Assembly: GCA_963695645.1 (NCBI GenBank)
Contig: CAVOHC010000016.1
Coordinates: forward strand, 62,001 to 126,000
Source of the DNA: DATBGO01 sp963695645
Lineage (GTDB): Bacteria; Actinomycetota; Actinomycetes; Streptosporangiales; Streptosporangiaceae
Direction: 5' to 3'
Length of the DNA stretch: 64,000 bases
Below the pieces are notes generated by a model. That model worked only from the letters and a program-made list of their open reading frames with translations. It was not told the DNA's origin and did not search any database. The translations under genes were made by a program, and so were the position numbers. Positions 51,264 through 58,721 of this stretch are shown in pieces (the first letter of the stretch is position 1; every line of letters starts with the position of its first letter).

Positions 51264-52070
51264 TCAGGGCAGCAGGCCGGCGCGGGCTGTCCACCGGGCC
51301 GCGCGGCGCTCGACCAGCAGGGGCACCCCGAAGCATCTGGACAGGTTCCGCTCGGTGAACACCTCCTGCAGCGAGCCGGCCGCGAGGACGGCGCCCTTGC
51401 GGAGCAGCATCGCGTGAGTGAAGTGCTCGGGCACCTCCTCGACGTGGTGGGTGACCAGGATGATCGTCGGCGCCCTCGGGTCGCTGGCCAGCGCCGAAAT
51501 CCGCCTGAGCAGATCTTCGCGGCCGCCCAGGTCAAGCCCGGCGGCCGGCTCATCGAGCAGCAGCAGTTCAGGATCGGGCATCATCGCCCTGGCAATCTGG
51601 ACGCGCTTGCGCTCGCCCTCGGACAAAGTCGCGAATTTCCGCCTGATCAGGTGCGCGCAGCCCACCGCGTCCAATAGCTCCACAGCGCGCGTCACGTCGA
51701 AGGAGTCGTAGTCTTCCGCGTTCCTGCCGAGTATCCCGTACGAAGCGGTCAGCACGAGGTCGATGACCTTCTCGGCGGGTGGAACCCGGTCGGCGACAGC
51801 CGCGCTGGCCAGCCCGATCCTGGCCCGCAGGTCTGTCACGTCGGCGATGTCCAGCCCCTCGACGAGGACCTCGCCGAGGATCTCGGCGGTGCCCTCGGTC
51901 GGGACCAGCATCGCGGCGGCAACCTGCAGCAGGGTCGTCTTGCCTGCTCCGTTCGGGCCGATGATCACCCAGCTCTCGTCGCTGTGCGCCGTCCAGTCGA
52001 TGTCCCTCAGCAGCATCGACCGCTCATGTCTGATCCCGACACCGCGCAGCCGCAGAACTTCATCCGACAT
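51264..52070 (-). CDS. ABC transporter ATP-binding protein (ModF/YlmA-like)
   Basis: 268 residues. Walker A GPNGAGKTT, Q-loop region LASAAVADRV, signature LSEGERKRVQIARAM, Walker B LLLLDEPAAGLD and H-loop VTHHVEEV. The combination with HHVEE near the C-terminus matches stand-alone ATPases of the YlmA/ModF group for which no permease is known. ATG at 52070 with GGAGG. Its neighbour downstream is an anion exporter that does not need ATP, so partnership is unclear. Confidence 0.88.
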   Translation of the reverse strand: MSDEVLRLRGVGIRHERSMLLRDIDWTAHSDESWVIIGPNGAGKTTLLQVAAAMLVPTEGTAEILGEVLVEGLDIADVTDLRARIGLASAAVADRVPPAEKVIDLVLTASYGILGRNAEDYDSFDVTRAVELLDAVGCAHLIRRKFATLSEGERKRVQIARAMMPDPELLLLDEPAAGLDLGGREDLLRRISALASDPRAPTIILVTHHVEEVPEHFTHAMLLRKGAVLAAGSLQEVFTERNLSRCFGVPLLVERRAARWTARAGLLP

Positions 52071-52128
52071 GCGGCTCCTCCCAAGCAAGCGCCATCATCA
52101 GGATGAACCTACGGCATCATCGGTCCGG

Positions 52129-52851
52129 CTACGGATCGGCCTGCCGGACTGCGAGCAACGCGGCCTGAGTCCGGTCGGCGACGCCGAGCTTCGCCAGGAC
52201 CGAGCTGACATGAGTCTTCACGGTCTTCTCCGATACCAGCAGGTATCTTGCGATCTCCCGGTTGGACCGGCCTTCGGCGAGCTGGCCGAGGATTTCGCGC
52301 TCGCGGCTGGTGAGCGCGCCGATGCCGCGGACTGCCGAACCTGCCGCGCCGGATCCGACGATCGCGCTGGCCGCTTCGGGTGCGAGCAGGGTATGCCCGT
52401 CGTTAACCGAGCGGACGGCCCGGACCAGCGCATCAGGATCCACGTCCTTGTAAAGGAAGCCGGCCGCGCCTGCCTGCACCGCCCTGGTCACCAGGGCTCC
52501 TTCAGCGGCGCTGGTCAGCACGAGTGCCCGTGCCCTGATGCCGCGGCCCCGCAGCTCCCGCAGTACCGCGACCCCGTCAAGCTCCGGCAGCTTGAGATCG
52601 AGCAGGAGCACGTCAGGGTCGAGCGCCGCCGCCAGCGCCAGCGCCTCGGCGCCGTCCGCCGCCTCGCCGATCACCTCGATGTCGTCCTGCACGCTCAGCA
52701 GTACCTGAAGGCCCTGACGGACGACGGGATGATCGTCGGCGATCAGCACCCTGATCCGGCCGCCGGCCCCGGTCGCGGCGCCCCCGGTCGCGGCGCCCCC
52801 GGTCGCGGCGCCCCCGGTCGCGGCACCCCCGGTCGCGGCACCCCCGGTCAT
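52129..52851 (-). CDS. NarL/LuxR-family response regulator with a repetitive N-terminus
   Basis: 240 residues. After an N-terminal stretch of five GGAAT repeats (15-bp units, 52767-52850), the receiver begins IRVLIADDHPVVRQG with phospho-acceptor D85 (LLLDLKLPELDG). The LuxR HTH is near 170-230 (LTSREREILGQLAEGRSN, TVKTHVSSVLAKLGV). The ATG at 52851 overlaps the kinase stop (ATGA). The start could instead lie downstream of the repeats, but no alternative codon with a good site is seen. Confidence 0.92.
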   Translation of the reverse strand: MTGGAATGGAATGGAATGGAATGGAATGAGGRIRVLIADDHPVVRQGLQVLLSVQDDIEVIGEAADGAEALALAAALDPDVLLLDLKLPELDGVAVLRELRGRGIRARALVLTSAAEGALVTRAVQAGAAGFLYKDVDPDALVRAVRSVNDGHTLLAPEAASAIVGSGAAGSAVRGIGALTSREREILGQLAEGRSNREIARYLLVSEKTVKTHVSSVLAKLGVADRTQAALLAVRQADP

Positions 52852-54035
52852 TCGCGCACCGCGCCGGCGGCGGCTACCGGGACGGCCAGCCGCACCAGCG
52901 TGCCCTTCCCGGGCGCCGAACGTATCGTCAGCGTTCCACCCGCCGCGGCGGCCCGCTCCCGCATCGAGGCCAGGCCAAGACCGACAGGAGCCGCGTCCGG
53001 CGCGAAACCGCGGCCGCGATCGGTGACCTCCAGGACGACCCGCCGCTGGCGCCCCGACAGCGCCGGTGACAGAGACACGCAGATCTCGTCCGCGCCCGCG
53101 TGCCTGAGCGCGTTGTGGAGTGCCTCCTGCGCGACCCGATAGAGCGCTGTCTCCCGCTGTGCGCCGAGCGCGGGCAGCTCCCGGGCCTTGAAGGCGACCC
53201 GCACCCCGTAGGTCCGCCCGGCGAGCACGGCATAGCTGCGCAACGACCCGGCCAGCCCGCCCGCGGCCAGGTCGGGCGGGGCGAGGCCGTCAATGACGGC
53301 ACGCAGCTCGGCGTGCGCCTGCCCGCTGAGCGCGGCCACGCTCTCCATCTCCGCGACGGCGCGGTCCGGGTCCCTCGCTACCAGGACGGCCGCGGCATGT
53401 GCCTTCGCCCTGACGCTGAACAACTTCTGCGAGACCGCGTCGTGCAGTTCCCTGGCCAGCCTCGCGCGCTCCTCGAGCACGGAAAGCTCACGGCCGCGCT
53501 CGTACAGTCTGGCGTTGGTGAGGGCGATCGCGGCGTGCGAGGCGAACAGCCCGAGCAACTGCTCATCACGCTCGGTGAAACCGCCGGGATCGCCTTTGCT
53601 TGCGGCGAAGATGACACCGAGCACGTCGGCACCGTCCTTGATCGGCATGCCGAGCACGTCGGCCAATTCCGGATGGGCGGACGGCCAGCCCTCGAACCTG
53701 GGATCGGCCCGGATGTCGGCCAGCCGCAGCGGCTGGCCCTCGCGGAGCAGGACCCCGAGCAGGCCGTGCTGGCGCGGCAGCGGGCCGATCGCCTTGCGCT
53801 GGCGCTCCGGGATGCCGTCCACTACGAACTCGGCGAACGATCCATGGTCGTCAGGCACGCCGATCGCCGCGTACTTCGCGTTTGCGAGCGACCGGGCGGA
53901 GGAGACGATCACCTGCAGCACGTCGCGGGTGGACAGCTGCCGCGCGACGGCGAGCACCACCTGGCTTACCTGTTGCAGGACCTCGTCCTGGCGCCCGGCT
54001 ACCGTCCGGCCCGACCGCGCCCGCTCATCGCCCAC
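52848..54035 (-). CDS. GAF-domain histidine kinase (HisKA_3)
   Basis: 395 residues, soluble. GAF domain about 28-180 (LANAKYAAIGVPDDHGSFAE; VLGVIFAASKGDPGGFTERD), HisKA_3 with H198 in RARLARELHDAVSQKLFSVR, HATPase with RVAQEALHNALRHAGADE and VGLGLASMRERAAAAGG. It resembles DevS/NreB-like cytosolic sensors; no haem or iron-sulphur ligand is evident in the GAF domain. Cognate partner is the overlapping response regulator downstream. Confidence 0.92.
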   Translation of the reverse strand: MGDERARSGRTVAGRQDEVLQQVSQVVLAVARQLSTRDVLQVIVSSARSLANAKYAAIGVPDDHGSFAEFVVDGIPERQRKAIGPLPRQHGLLGVLLREGQPLRLADIRADPRFEGWPSAHPELADVLGMPIKDGADVLGVIFAASKGDPGGFTERDEQLLGLFASHAAIALTNARLYERGRELSVLEERARLARELHDAVSQKLFSVRAKAHAAAVLVARDPDRAVAEMESVAALSGQAHAELRAVIDGLAPPDLAAGGLAGSLRSYAVLAGRTYGVRVAFKARELPALGAQRETALYRVAQEALHNALRHAGADEICVSLSPALSGRQRRVVLEVTDRGRGFAPDAAPVGLGLASMRERAAAAGGTLTIRSAPGKGTLVRLAVPVAAAGAVRE

Positions 54036-54157
54036 GATCCGACGCTACCGGCGTCCCGTCCCAAGCGGATCAGCCACTGGTCCTAGGACCATCGGACCAG
54101 GCCGGACCGGACCGGCGCCCGATGTGCCGCACCGGCTGTGTTCCTAGCGTTAAGGGC

Positions 54158-54868
54158 ATGAATGAATTCAAGACCGCCGTCATCACCGGTGCCTCACGTG
54201 GCCTCGGCCTCGCCCTCGCCGGCTGGCTCGCGGAAGACGGGTACGCGCTGGTGCTCGACGCGAGAGACGGGCCGGCGCTGCTGGCCGCGGCAGCCGGCCT
54301 GCCCGACGGCGCAACGGTGGCCGCGGTGCCCGGCGACATCACTGACCCGGCGCACCTGTTGGCCCTGCGCCAGGCCGCCGAGCAGCTCAGCGGCCCCGAC
54401 TTGCTGATCAACAATGCCGGGACGCTGGGCACCAGCCCGCTGCCGCCGATCTCCGGCTACCCGATCGATGACCTCAGGGCCGCGTTCGAGGTCAACGTGC
54501 TCGCGCCGCTGGCGCTCACCCAGCTGCTCCTGCCTGACCTGCGCCGCCGCGGCGGTGCGGTGCTGTCCATTACCTCGGACGCCGCGGTCGAGGCCTACGC
54601 AGGCTGGGGCGGGTACGGCGCCGCGAAAGCGGCGCTTGAGCAGGCATGCAATGTGCTCGCCGCGGAAGAGACCGCGGTCCGGGTCTGGTGGGTTGACCCC
54701 GGCGACCTGCGCACCCGCATGCATCAGCAGGCCTTCCCCGGCGAGGACATCTCGGACCGCCAGCTGCCTTCGGCCGTCGTCCCGGCGTTCAGAAGACTGC
54801 TAGCAGAACGGATGCCGAGCGGCCGGTACCGTGCCACCGACCTGATGCCGTCGGGGGCAGGCGTATGA
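54158..54868 (+). CDS. short-chain dehydrogenase/reductase
   Basis: 236 residues, classical SDR. Cofactor motif TGASRGLG (10-17), NNAG at 85-88, and catalytic S140, Y153 and K157 in GGYGAAK. An Asp follows the second strand (LVLDARDG), which favours NAD(H). The ATG at 54158 is the family start. It overlaps the queA-like gene by ATGA, so the two are coupled. Substrate unknown. Confidence 0.9.
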   Translation: MNEFKTAVITGASRGLGLALAGWLAEDGYALVLDARDGPALLAAAAGLPDGATVAAVPGDITDPAHLLALRQAAEQLSGPDLLINNAGTLGTSPLPPISGYPIDDLRAAFEVNVLAPLALTQLLLPDLRRRGGAVLSITSDAAVEAYAGWGGYGAAKAALEQACNVLAAEETAVRVWWVDPGDLRTRMHQQAFPGEDISDRQLPSAVVPAFRRLLAERMPSGRYRATDLMPSGAGV

Positions 54869-55911
54869 CTGTCGACTTCGTTCTTCCCGCCGGCCTGGAG
54901 GCCCACGAGCCGCCCGAGGCGCGGGACGCGGCGCGGGATCTGGTCGCACTGTTGGTCAGCAGGCGGGCAACCGGCGAGATCAGCCACCACGCGTTCGGGC
55001 AACTGCCCGGCCTGCTGCTGCCAGGCGACCTGATCGTCGTCAACACCTCGGCCACGCTGCCCGCGGCGGTCTGGCTCGCGGACGGCCTCGCAGACGGCCT
55101 CGCAGACGGCCTAGCGGTGCATTTCTCCACGCCGCTGCCAGACGGCGACTGGCTGGTCGAGCTGCGGGCAGCGGACCGGACGGCCACCATCCCCTACCGT
55201 GGCGGGACGCCCGGCCAGCCGCTAGACCTGCCCGGCGGCGCGGTCCTGACCCTCACCGAGAGGTTCACCCAGCGGCTCTGGCGGGCGCGGCTGTCCACGG
55301 CGGTGGTGCCGTACCTGCTCCGCCACGGCAGCCCCATCAGGTACTCCTATGTCGACCGGGCATGGCCGATCGAGTCGTACCAGACAGTGTTCGCCACGCG
55401 GCCGGGCAGCGCGGAGATGCCGAGTGCCAGCCGGCCCTTCACCCCCGAGATCGTCACCGCGCTGGTCACCAGGGGCATCACGATCGCGCCCGTCACCCTG
55501 CATGCCGGCGTCTCGTCGCTGGAAGGCGGCGAGGAACCGTATCCGGAACCCTACGACGTGCCGCCAGCCACGGCCCGGCTGGTGAACCTGACCAGGCACC
55601 ATGGCGGCCGGGTGATCGCCGCCGGCACGACCGTCGTGCGGGCGCTCGAGACCGCGGCGCCGGCAGGTTCCCATGCGGCGCATCCCACCGTGATGCCGTC
55701 CGCAGGGTGGACGGACCATGTCGTCACGCCAGAGCACCGGCTACGTGCCGTCGACGGGCTGCTCACCGGGCTGCACGAGCCCCGCTCGTCCCATCTGCGG
55801 ATGCTGGCCGCATTCCACGGTCCCGAGCTGCTCAGCCACTGCTACGCGGCGGCGATCGAGCGCGGGTACCTCTGGCACGAGTTCGGCGACCTGCACCTGC
55901 TGCTCCCCTGA
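54865..55911 (+). CDS. queA: S-adenosylmethionine:tRNA ribosyltransferase-isomerase-like protein
   Basis: 348 residues of the QueA family, which transfers the ribosyl moiety of SAM to preQ1 in tRNA during queuosine synthesis. Features: PGDLIVVNTSATLPAAVWL, HAGVSSLEGGEEPYPEPY, GRVIAAGTTVVRALET, LLTGLHEPRSSHLRMLAAF. A 12-bp microduplication gives ADGLADGLADGL near residues 72-83. No other queuosine genes are seen, and actinobacterial QueA-like proteins without them may do something else. Confidence 0.88.
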   Translation: MTVDFVLPAGLEAHEPPEARDAARDLVALLVSRRATGEISHHAFGQLPGLLLPGDLIVVNTSATLPAAVWLADGLADGLADGLAVHFSTPLPDGDWLVELRAADRTATIPYRGGTPGQPLDLPGGAVLTLTERFTQRLWRARLSTAVVPYLLRHGSPIRYSYVDRAWPIESYQTVFATRPGSAEMPSASRPFTPEIVTALVTRGITIAPVTLHAGVSSLEGGEEPYPEPYDVPPATARLVNLTRHHGGRVIAAGTTVVRALETAAPAGSHAAHPTVMPSAGWTDHVVTPEHRLRAVDGLLTGLHEPRSSHLRMLAAFHGPELLSHCYAAAIERGYLWHEFGDLHLLLP

Positions 55912-56093
55912 CTCTCCTACGGCCGTCCCAGCGGTGTCGTCCCTGGGCTGACCCGGGCTGGCGCGAGCTAGACCAGCAAGACGGCCCGTTTATCGCCAAG
56001 CTCGTGCCAGCAGAGCGCGATGTGCTCCATCCATGTCTGGGAGCCAGCCGTCCCGATAATGGTCACCATCGGGCCACCGGGCGGCTGATCACG

Positions 56094-56462
56094 TTATCGG
56101 GAAGGTGCCTCGCCGACCGGGTCCTGCGCCGCAGCACAAGGCGGAAGGTTCGCGTCCAAAAGAGCACTCCCCCCGGCCGGGCGGGTACTGACATCCTTGC
56201 AGCGCTCCTGCAGCCGATGTAGTGATTCGCTATCGCCAAGCGGGAACGCCGCCTCCAAACGTGCGCTGTCCCTTACCTCGGGAAGGTCAAGCACGGCATC
56301 GACCAGGCTCGCCCGGCAGCCCGGCGTGATGTGCCCGGCCTCGGCGCGCAACGACGCCCGGGCGGTTCCCCCAGATGTTCCTGAGGTAGTCACCTCAGCC
56401 GCGGCGACCGTCCGGTCATCGTCGCTGACCTCGACGCGCTGATGCAGCTGATGCTCGGCCAT
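56094..56462 (-). CDS. hypothetical protein, 122 residues
   Basis: Begins MAEHQLHQRVEVSDDDRTVA and includes TARASLRAEAGHITPGCRAS, LVDAVLDLPEVRDSARLEAA and ESLHRLQERCKDVSTRPAG. The ATG at 56462 has a GGAGG site seven bases upstream, and composition is protein-like. It resembles small soluble proteins of unknown function in actinobacteria; I know of no role. Confidence 0.65.
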   Translation of the reverse strand: MAEHQLHQRVEVSDDDRTVAAAEVTTSGTSGGTARASLRAEAGHITPGCRASLVDAVLDLPEVRDSARLEAAFPLGDSESLHRLQERCKDVSTRPAGGSALLDANLPPCAAAQDPVGEAPSR

Positions 56463-56674
56463 GCGATGCCTCCTGCCCCGGTCCGTATGGACCCGCGTAC
56501 CCCCTCGCCTCGACGCCAAAACCGCAGCTCTTCATCGGCCAGTGAGGCGAAGACCACACAGGCCACCCGGCCCCCGGCATCCACAGGCACGAGCTTGGCC
56601 GGCAGCGATCCGGGCGACGGCCGGCGAGGCGAGGGGCTTCCCGGCGAGCCTGTCCGGGTAGCGTTGACTGCGTT

Positions 56675-57922
56675 ATGCCTGATCCCCAGATCACCCTGCT
56701 GGTGACACTGACCGGCCGGGACAAGCCGGGCGTCACCTCCCGGCTTTTCGCCCTCCTCGCGGGCCACCAGCTGAGCGTGCTCGATGTCGAGCAGGTCGTC
56801 ATCCGCGGTCGCCTCGTCCTTGGCGTGCTGCTGTCCTGCGACAGCGAGCCGGACCTGACGGCGATCCACAGGGAGGTGACAGCCGCCGCCGCGGACCTGG
56901 ACCTGGAAGCAGAAATCACCGCCGGCTCAGGCGAGCCGCAGCGGCGGCGCGGCCGCCTGCACGTCACTGTCCTGGGGAGCCAGCTCGCACCCGCCGCCAT
57001 CGCGGCTATCGCCGGGCGGATAGCCGCCAACGGAGCGAACATCGACCGGATCGGCAGGCTCGCTAACCGCCCGGTCACCTGCATCGAGCTCGAGGTATCC
57101 GGTGCCGATCCCGGCATGCTGCGCACGGCTCTGGCCCGCGAGTCGGTCGCGCAGCAGGTAGACATTGCCGTCCAGCGCGGCGGCCTGCACCGCCGCGCGA
57201 TGCGGCTGGTCGTCATGGACGTCGACTCAACGCTGGTCACCGGCGAGGCCATCGACCTGCTCGCGGCGCGCGCCGGATGCGGGACACAGGCCGCCGAGCT
57301 CACGGCGGCGGCCATGCGCGGCGAGCTTGACTTCACCGCGGCGCTGCGCGGACGGGTCGCGATGCTAGCCGGGCTCGACTCCGGCGCGCTGGCTGAGGTC
57401 CGCGAGGAACTCAGGCTCACTCCGGGTGCGCGCACCCTGATCCGCACGCTGCGGCGCCTCGGTTATCGATGCGGGATCGTCAGCGGCGGTTTCACCCAGT
57501 TTACCGACGGCCTCGCCGCCGACCTCGGCCTTGATTTTGCGGCGGCCAACACCCTTGAGGTAGCAGGCGGCCGGCTGACCGGCCGCCTGACCGGCCGCAT
57601 CATCGACCGCCCAGGAAAGGCGCAAGCCCTGCGGGAATTCGCCGCCGGGGCCGGCGTCCCGCTGAGCCAGACGGTCGCGGTAGGCGACGGCGCTAACGAT
57701 CTTGACATGATCGCAGCCGCCGGGCTTGGGATCGCCTTCAATGCAAAGCAGGCTGTCCGCGAAGCGGCGGACGCCTCCCTCAGCGTCCCGCACCTTGACG
57801 CCATCCTCTATCTGCTCGGCATCTCCAGGGACGACGTCGAGGCCGCAGATGCGGAGGACGCAGCCCTGGCCGACGCCAGCGACTCCGTTGCGGCGGCGGC
57901 TGGTTCGCGATCGGCCGGTTAA
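56675..57922 (+). CDS. serB: phosphoserine phosphatase with two ACT domains
   Basis: 415 residues. Two tandem ACT-like domains (about 5-80 and 93-165; ITLLVTLTGRDKPGVTSRLF) precede a HAD phosphatase with catalytic D182 and D184 in VVMDVDSTLVTGEAIDLLA, the SGGFTQF motif and GDGANDLDMIAAAGLGIAFN. It completes serine synthesis from 3-phosphoserine; the ACT domains probably give serine feedback. Layout is as in mycobacterial SerB2. Confidence 0.95.
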   Translation: MPDPQITLLVTLTGRDKPGVTSRLFALLAGHQLSVLDVEQVVIRGRLVLGVLLSCDSEPDLTAIHREVTAAAADLDLEAEITAGSGEPQRRRGRLHVTVLGSQLAPAAIAAIAGRIAANGANIDRIGRLANRPVTCIELEVSGADPGMLRTALARESVAQQVDIAVQRGGLHRRAMRLVVMDVDSTLVTGEAIDLLAARAGCGTQAAELTAAAMRGELDFTAALRGRVAMLAGLDSGALAEVREELRLTPGARTLIRTLRRLGYRCGIVSGGFTQFTDGLAADLGLDFAAANTLEVAGGRLTGRLTGRIIDRPGKAQALREFAAGAGVPLSQTVAVGDGANDLDMIAAAGLGIAFNAKQAVREAADASLSVPHLDAILYLLGISRDDVEAADAEDAALADASDSVAAAAGSRSAG

Positions 57923-57978
57923 GCGCGATCCGTCGCTGCCTTAGCCTCCGAAACCTGGGGCTGAACCGCGTTGCAGGG

Positions 57979-58479
57979 TCAGGATCCGGCAACCGGCGCC
58001 CACGACGCTGCCAGCTTCCCCGCGCCAGGCGCGGCGCTCGTCCAGCCTCCCGCTAGCTCGATGACGGCGATGGCGGCCGACGGAAACTCCTGCCGCTGTC
58101 CGGTGAGGGCAGCGGCGAGCTGCTGCACGGCCGGGTTGTGGCCGACGTACATGAGCGTTCCCACCTCTGGCCCGGTATCCCTGATGATGGCAACGAGCTG
58201 CTCGGCATTGGCGTCGTACAGCCGGGGATCGTTGCTGACCTCAATTCCATCGCCGAGGTCGGCGCTGACATGCAACCAGGTCTGGCGAGCGCGCCGTGCG
58301 GTAGAGCAGATCACTGTGTCGGGCACGAACTCGTGCGCTCGCAGCCAGGCGCCTGCCGCTGCCGCGTCGCGTCTGCCCCGCGCCCGCAGCGCCCGTTCGG
58401 CGTCCGGGCCGCCTGGCAGCTCGCCCGCCTGCGCATGACGCATCACGATGAGCCGGGGTACCGCTCCCATGGGATCCAT
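57979..58479 (-). CDS. sixA: SixA-like histidine phosphatase
   Basis: About 166 residues of the histidine phosphatase superfamily, short SixA branch. The RHG-type motif is R14-H15 in LIVMRHAQAGE; the second His is in LMYVGHNPAVQQLAAAL. SixA removes phosphate from phosphohistidine in HPt domains; actinobacterial members may have other substrates. ATG at 58479 or 58470 are both possible; the TTG at 58494 is less likely. Confidence 0.87.
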   Translation of the reverse strand: MDPMGAVPRLIVMRHAQAGELPGGPDAERALRARGRRDAAAAGAWLRAHEFVPDTVICSTARRARQTWLHVSADLGDGIEVSNDPRLYDANAEQLVAIIRDTGPEVGTLMYVGHNPAVQQLAAALTGQRQEFPSAAIAVIELAGGWTSAAPGAGKLAASWAPVAGS

Positions 58480-58721
58480 CGTGGGCCACGTCAAGGCAAA
58501 CGCCGCGCAGGCACGCGGAGCTTGCGGTTCTTACCTGTCTCCGATTTCGGGCCGACCGCAACTGCCGCCGGCCGGGCTTGCCTGCCGGAGGCGATGGCTT
58601 CGCCGGCCCTCGCGAGAGCTACTACCCGCGGGCCACCAGGCACCAGGGGTACGTCCCGGTCAGCCGCACTGGCGTAGTCCCGGCGCATCAGGATCCGCCG
58701 TGGCTGCCGATATCCCGCGGC

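Noticed and set aside
56463..56674. Protein-like minus-strand stretch (LPAKLVPVDAGGRVACVVFA, then SLADEELRFWR)
   Set aside because: It reads well for about 45 residues but has no clear start and overlaps the 122-residue gene and its ribosome site in another frame; it may be a gene remnant.
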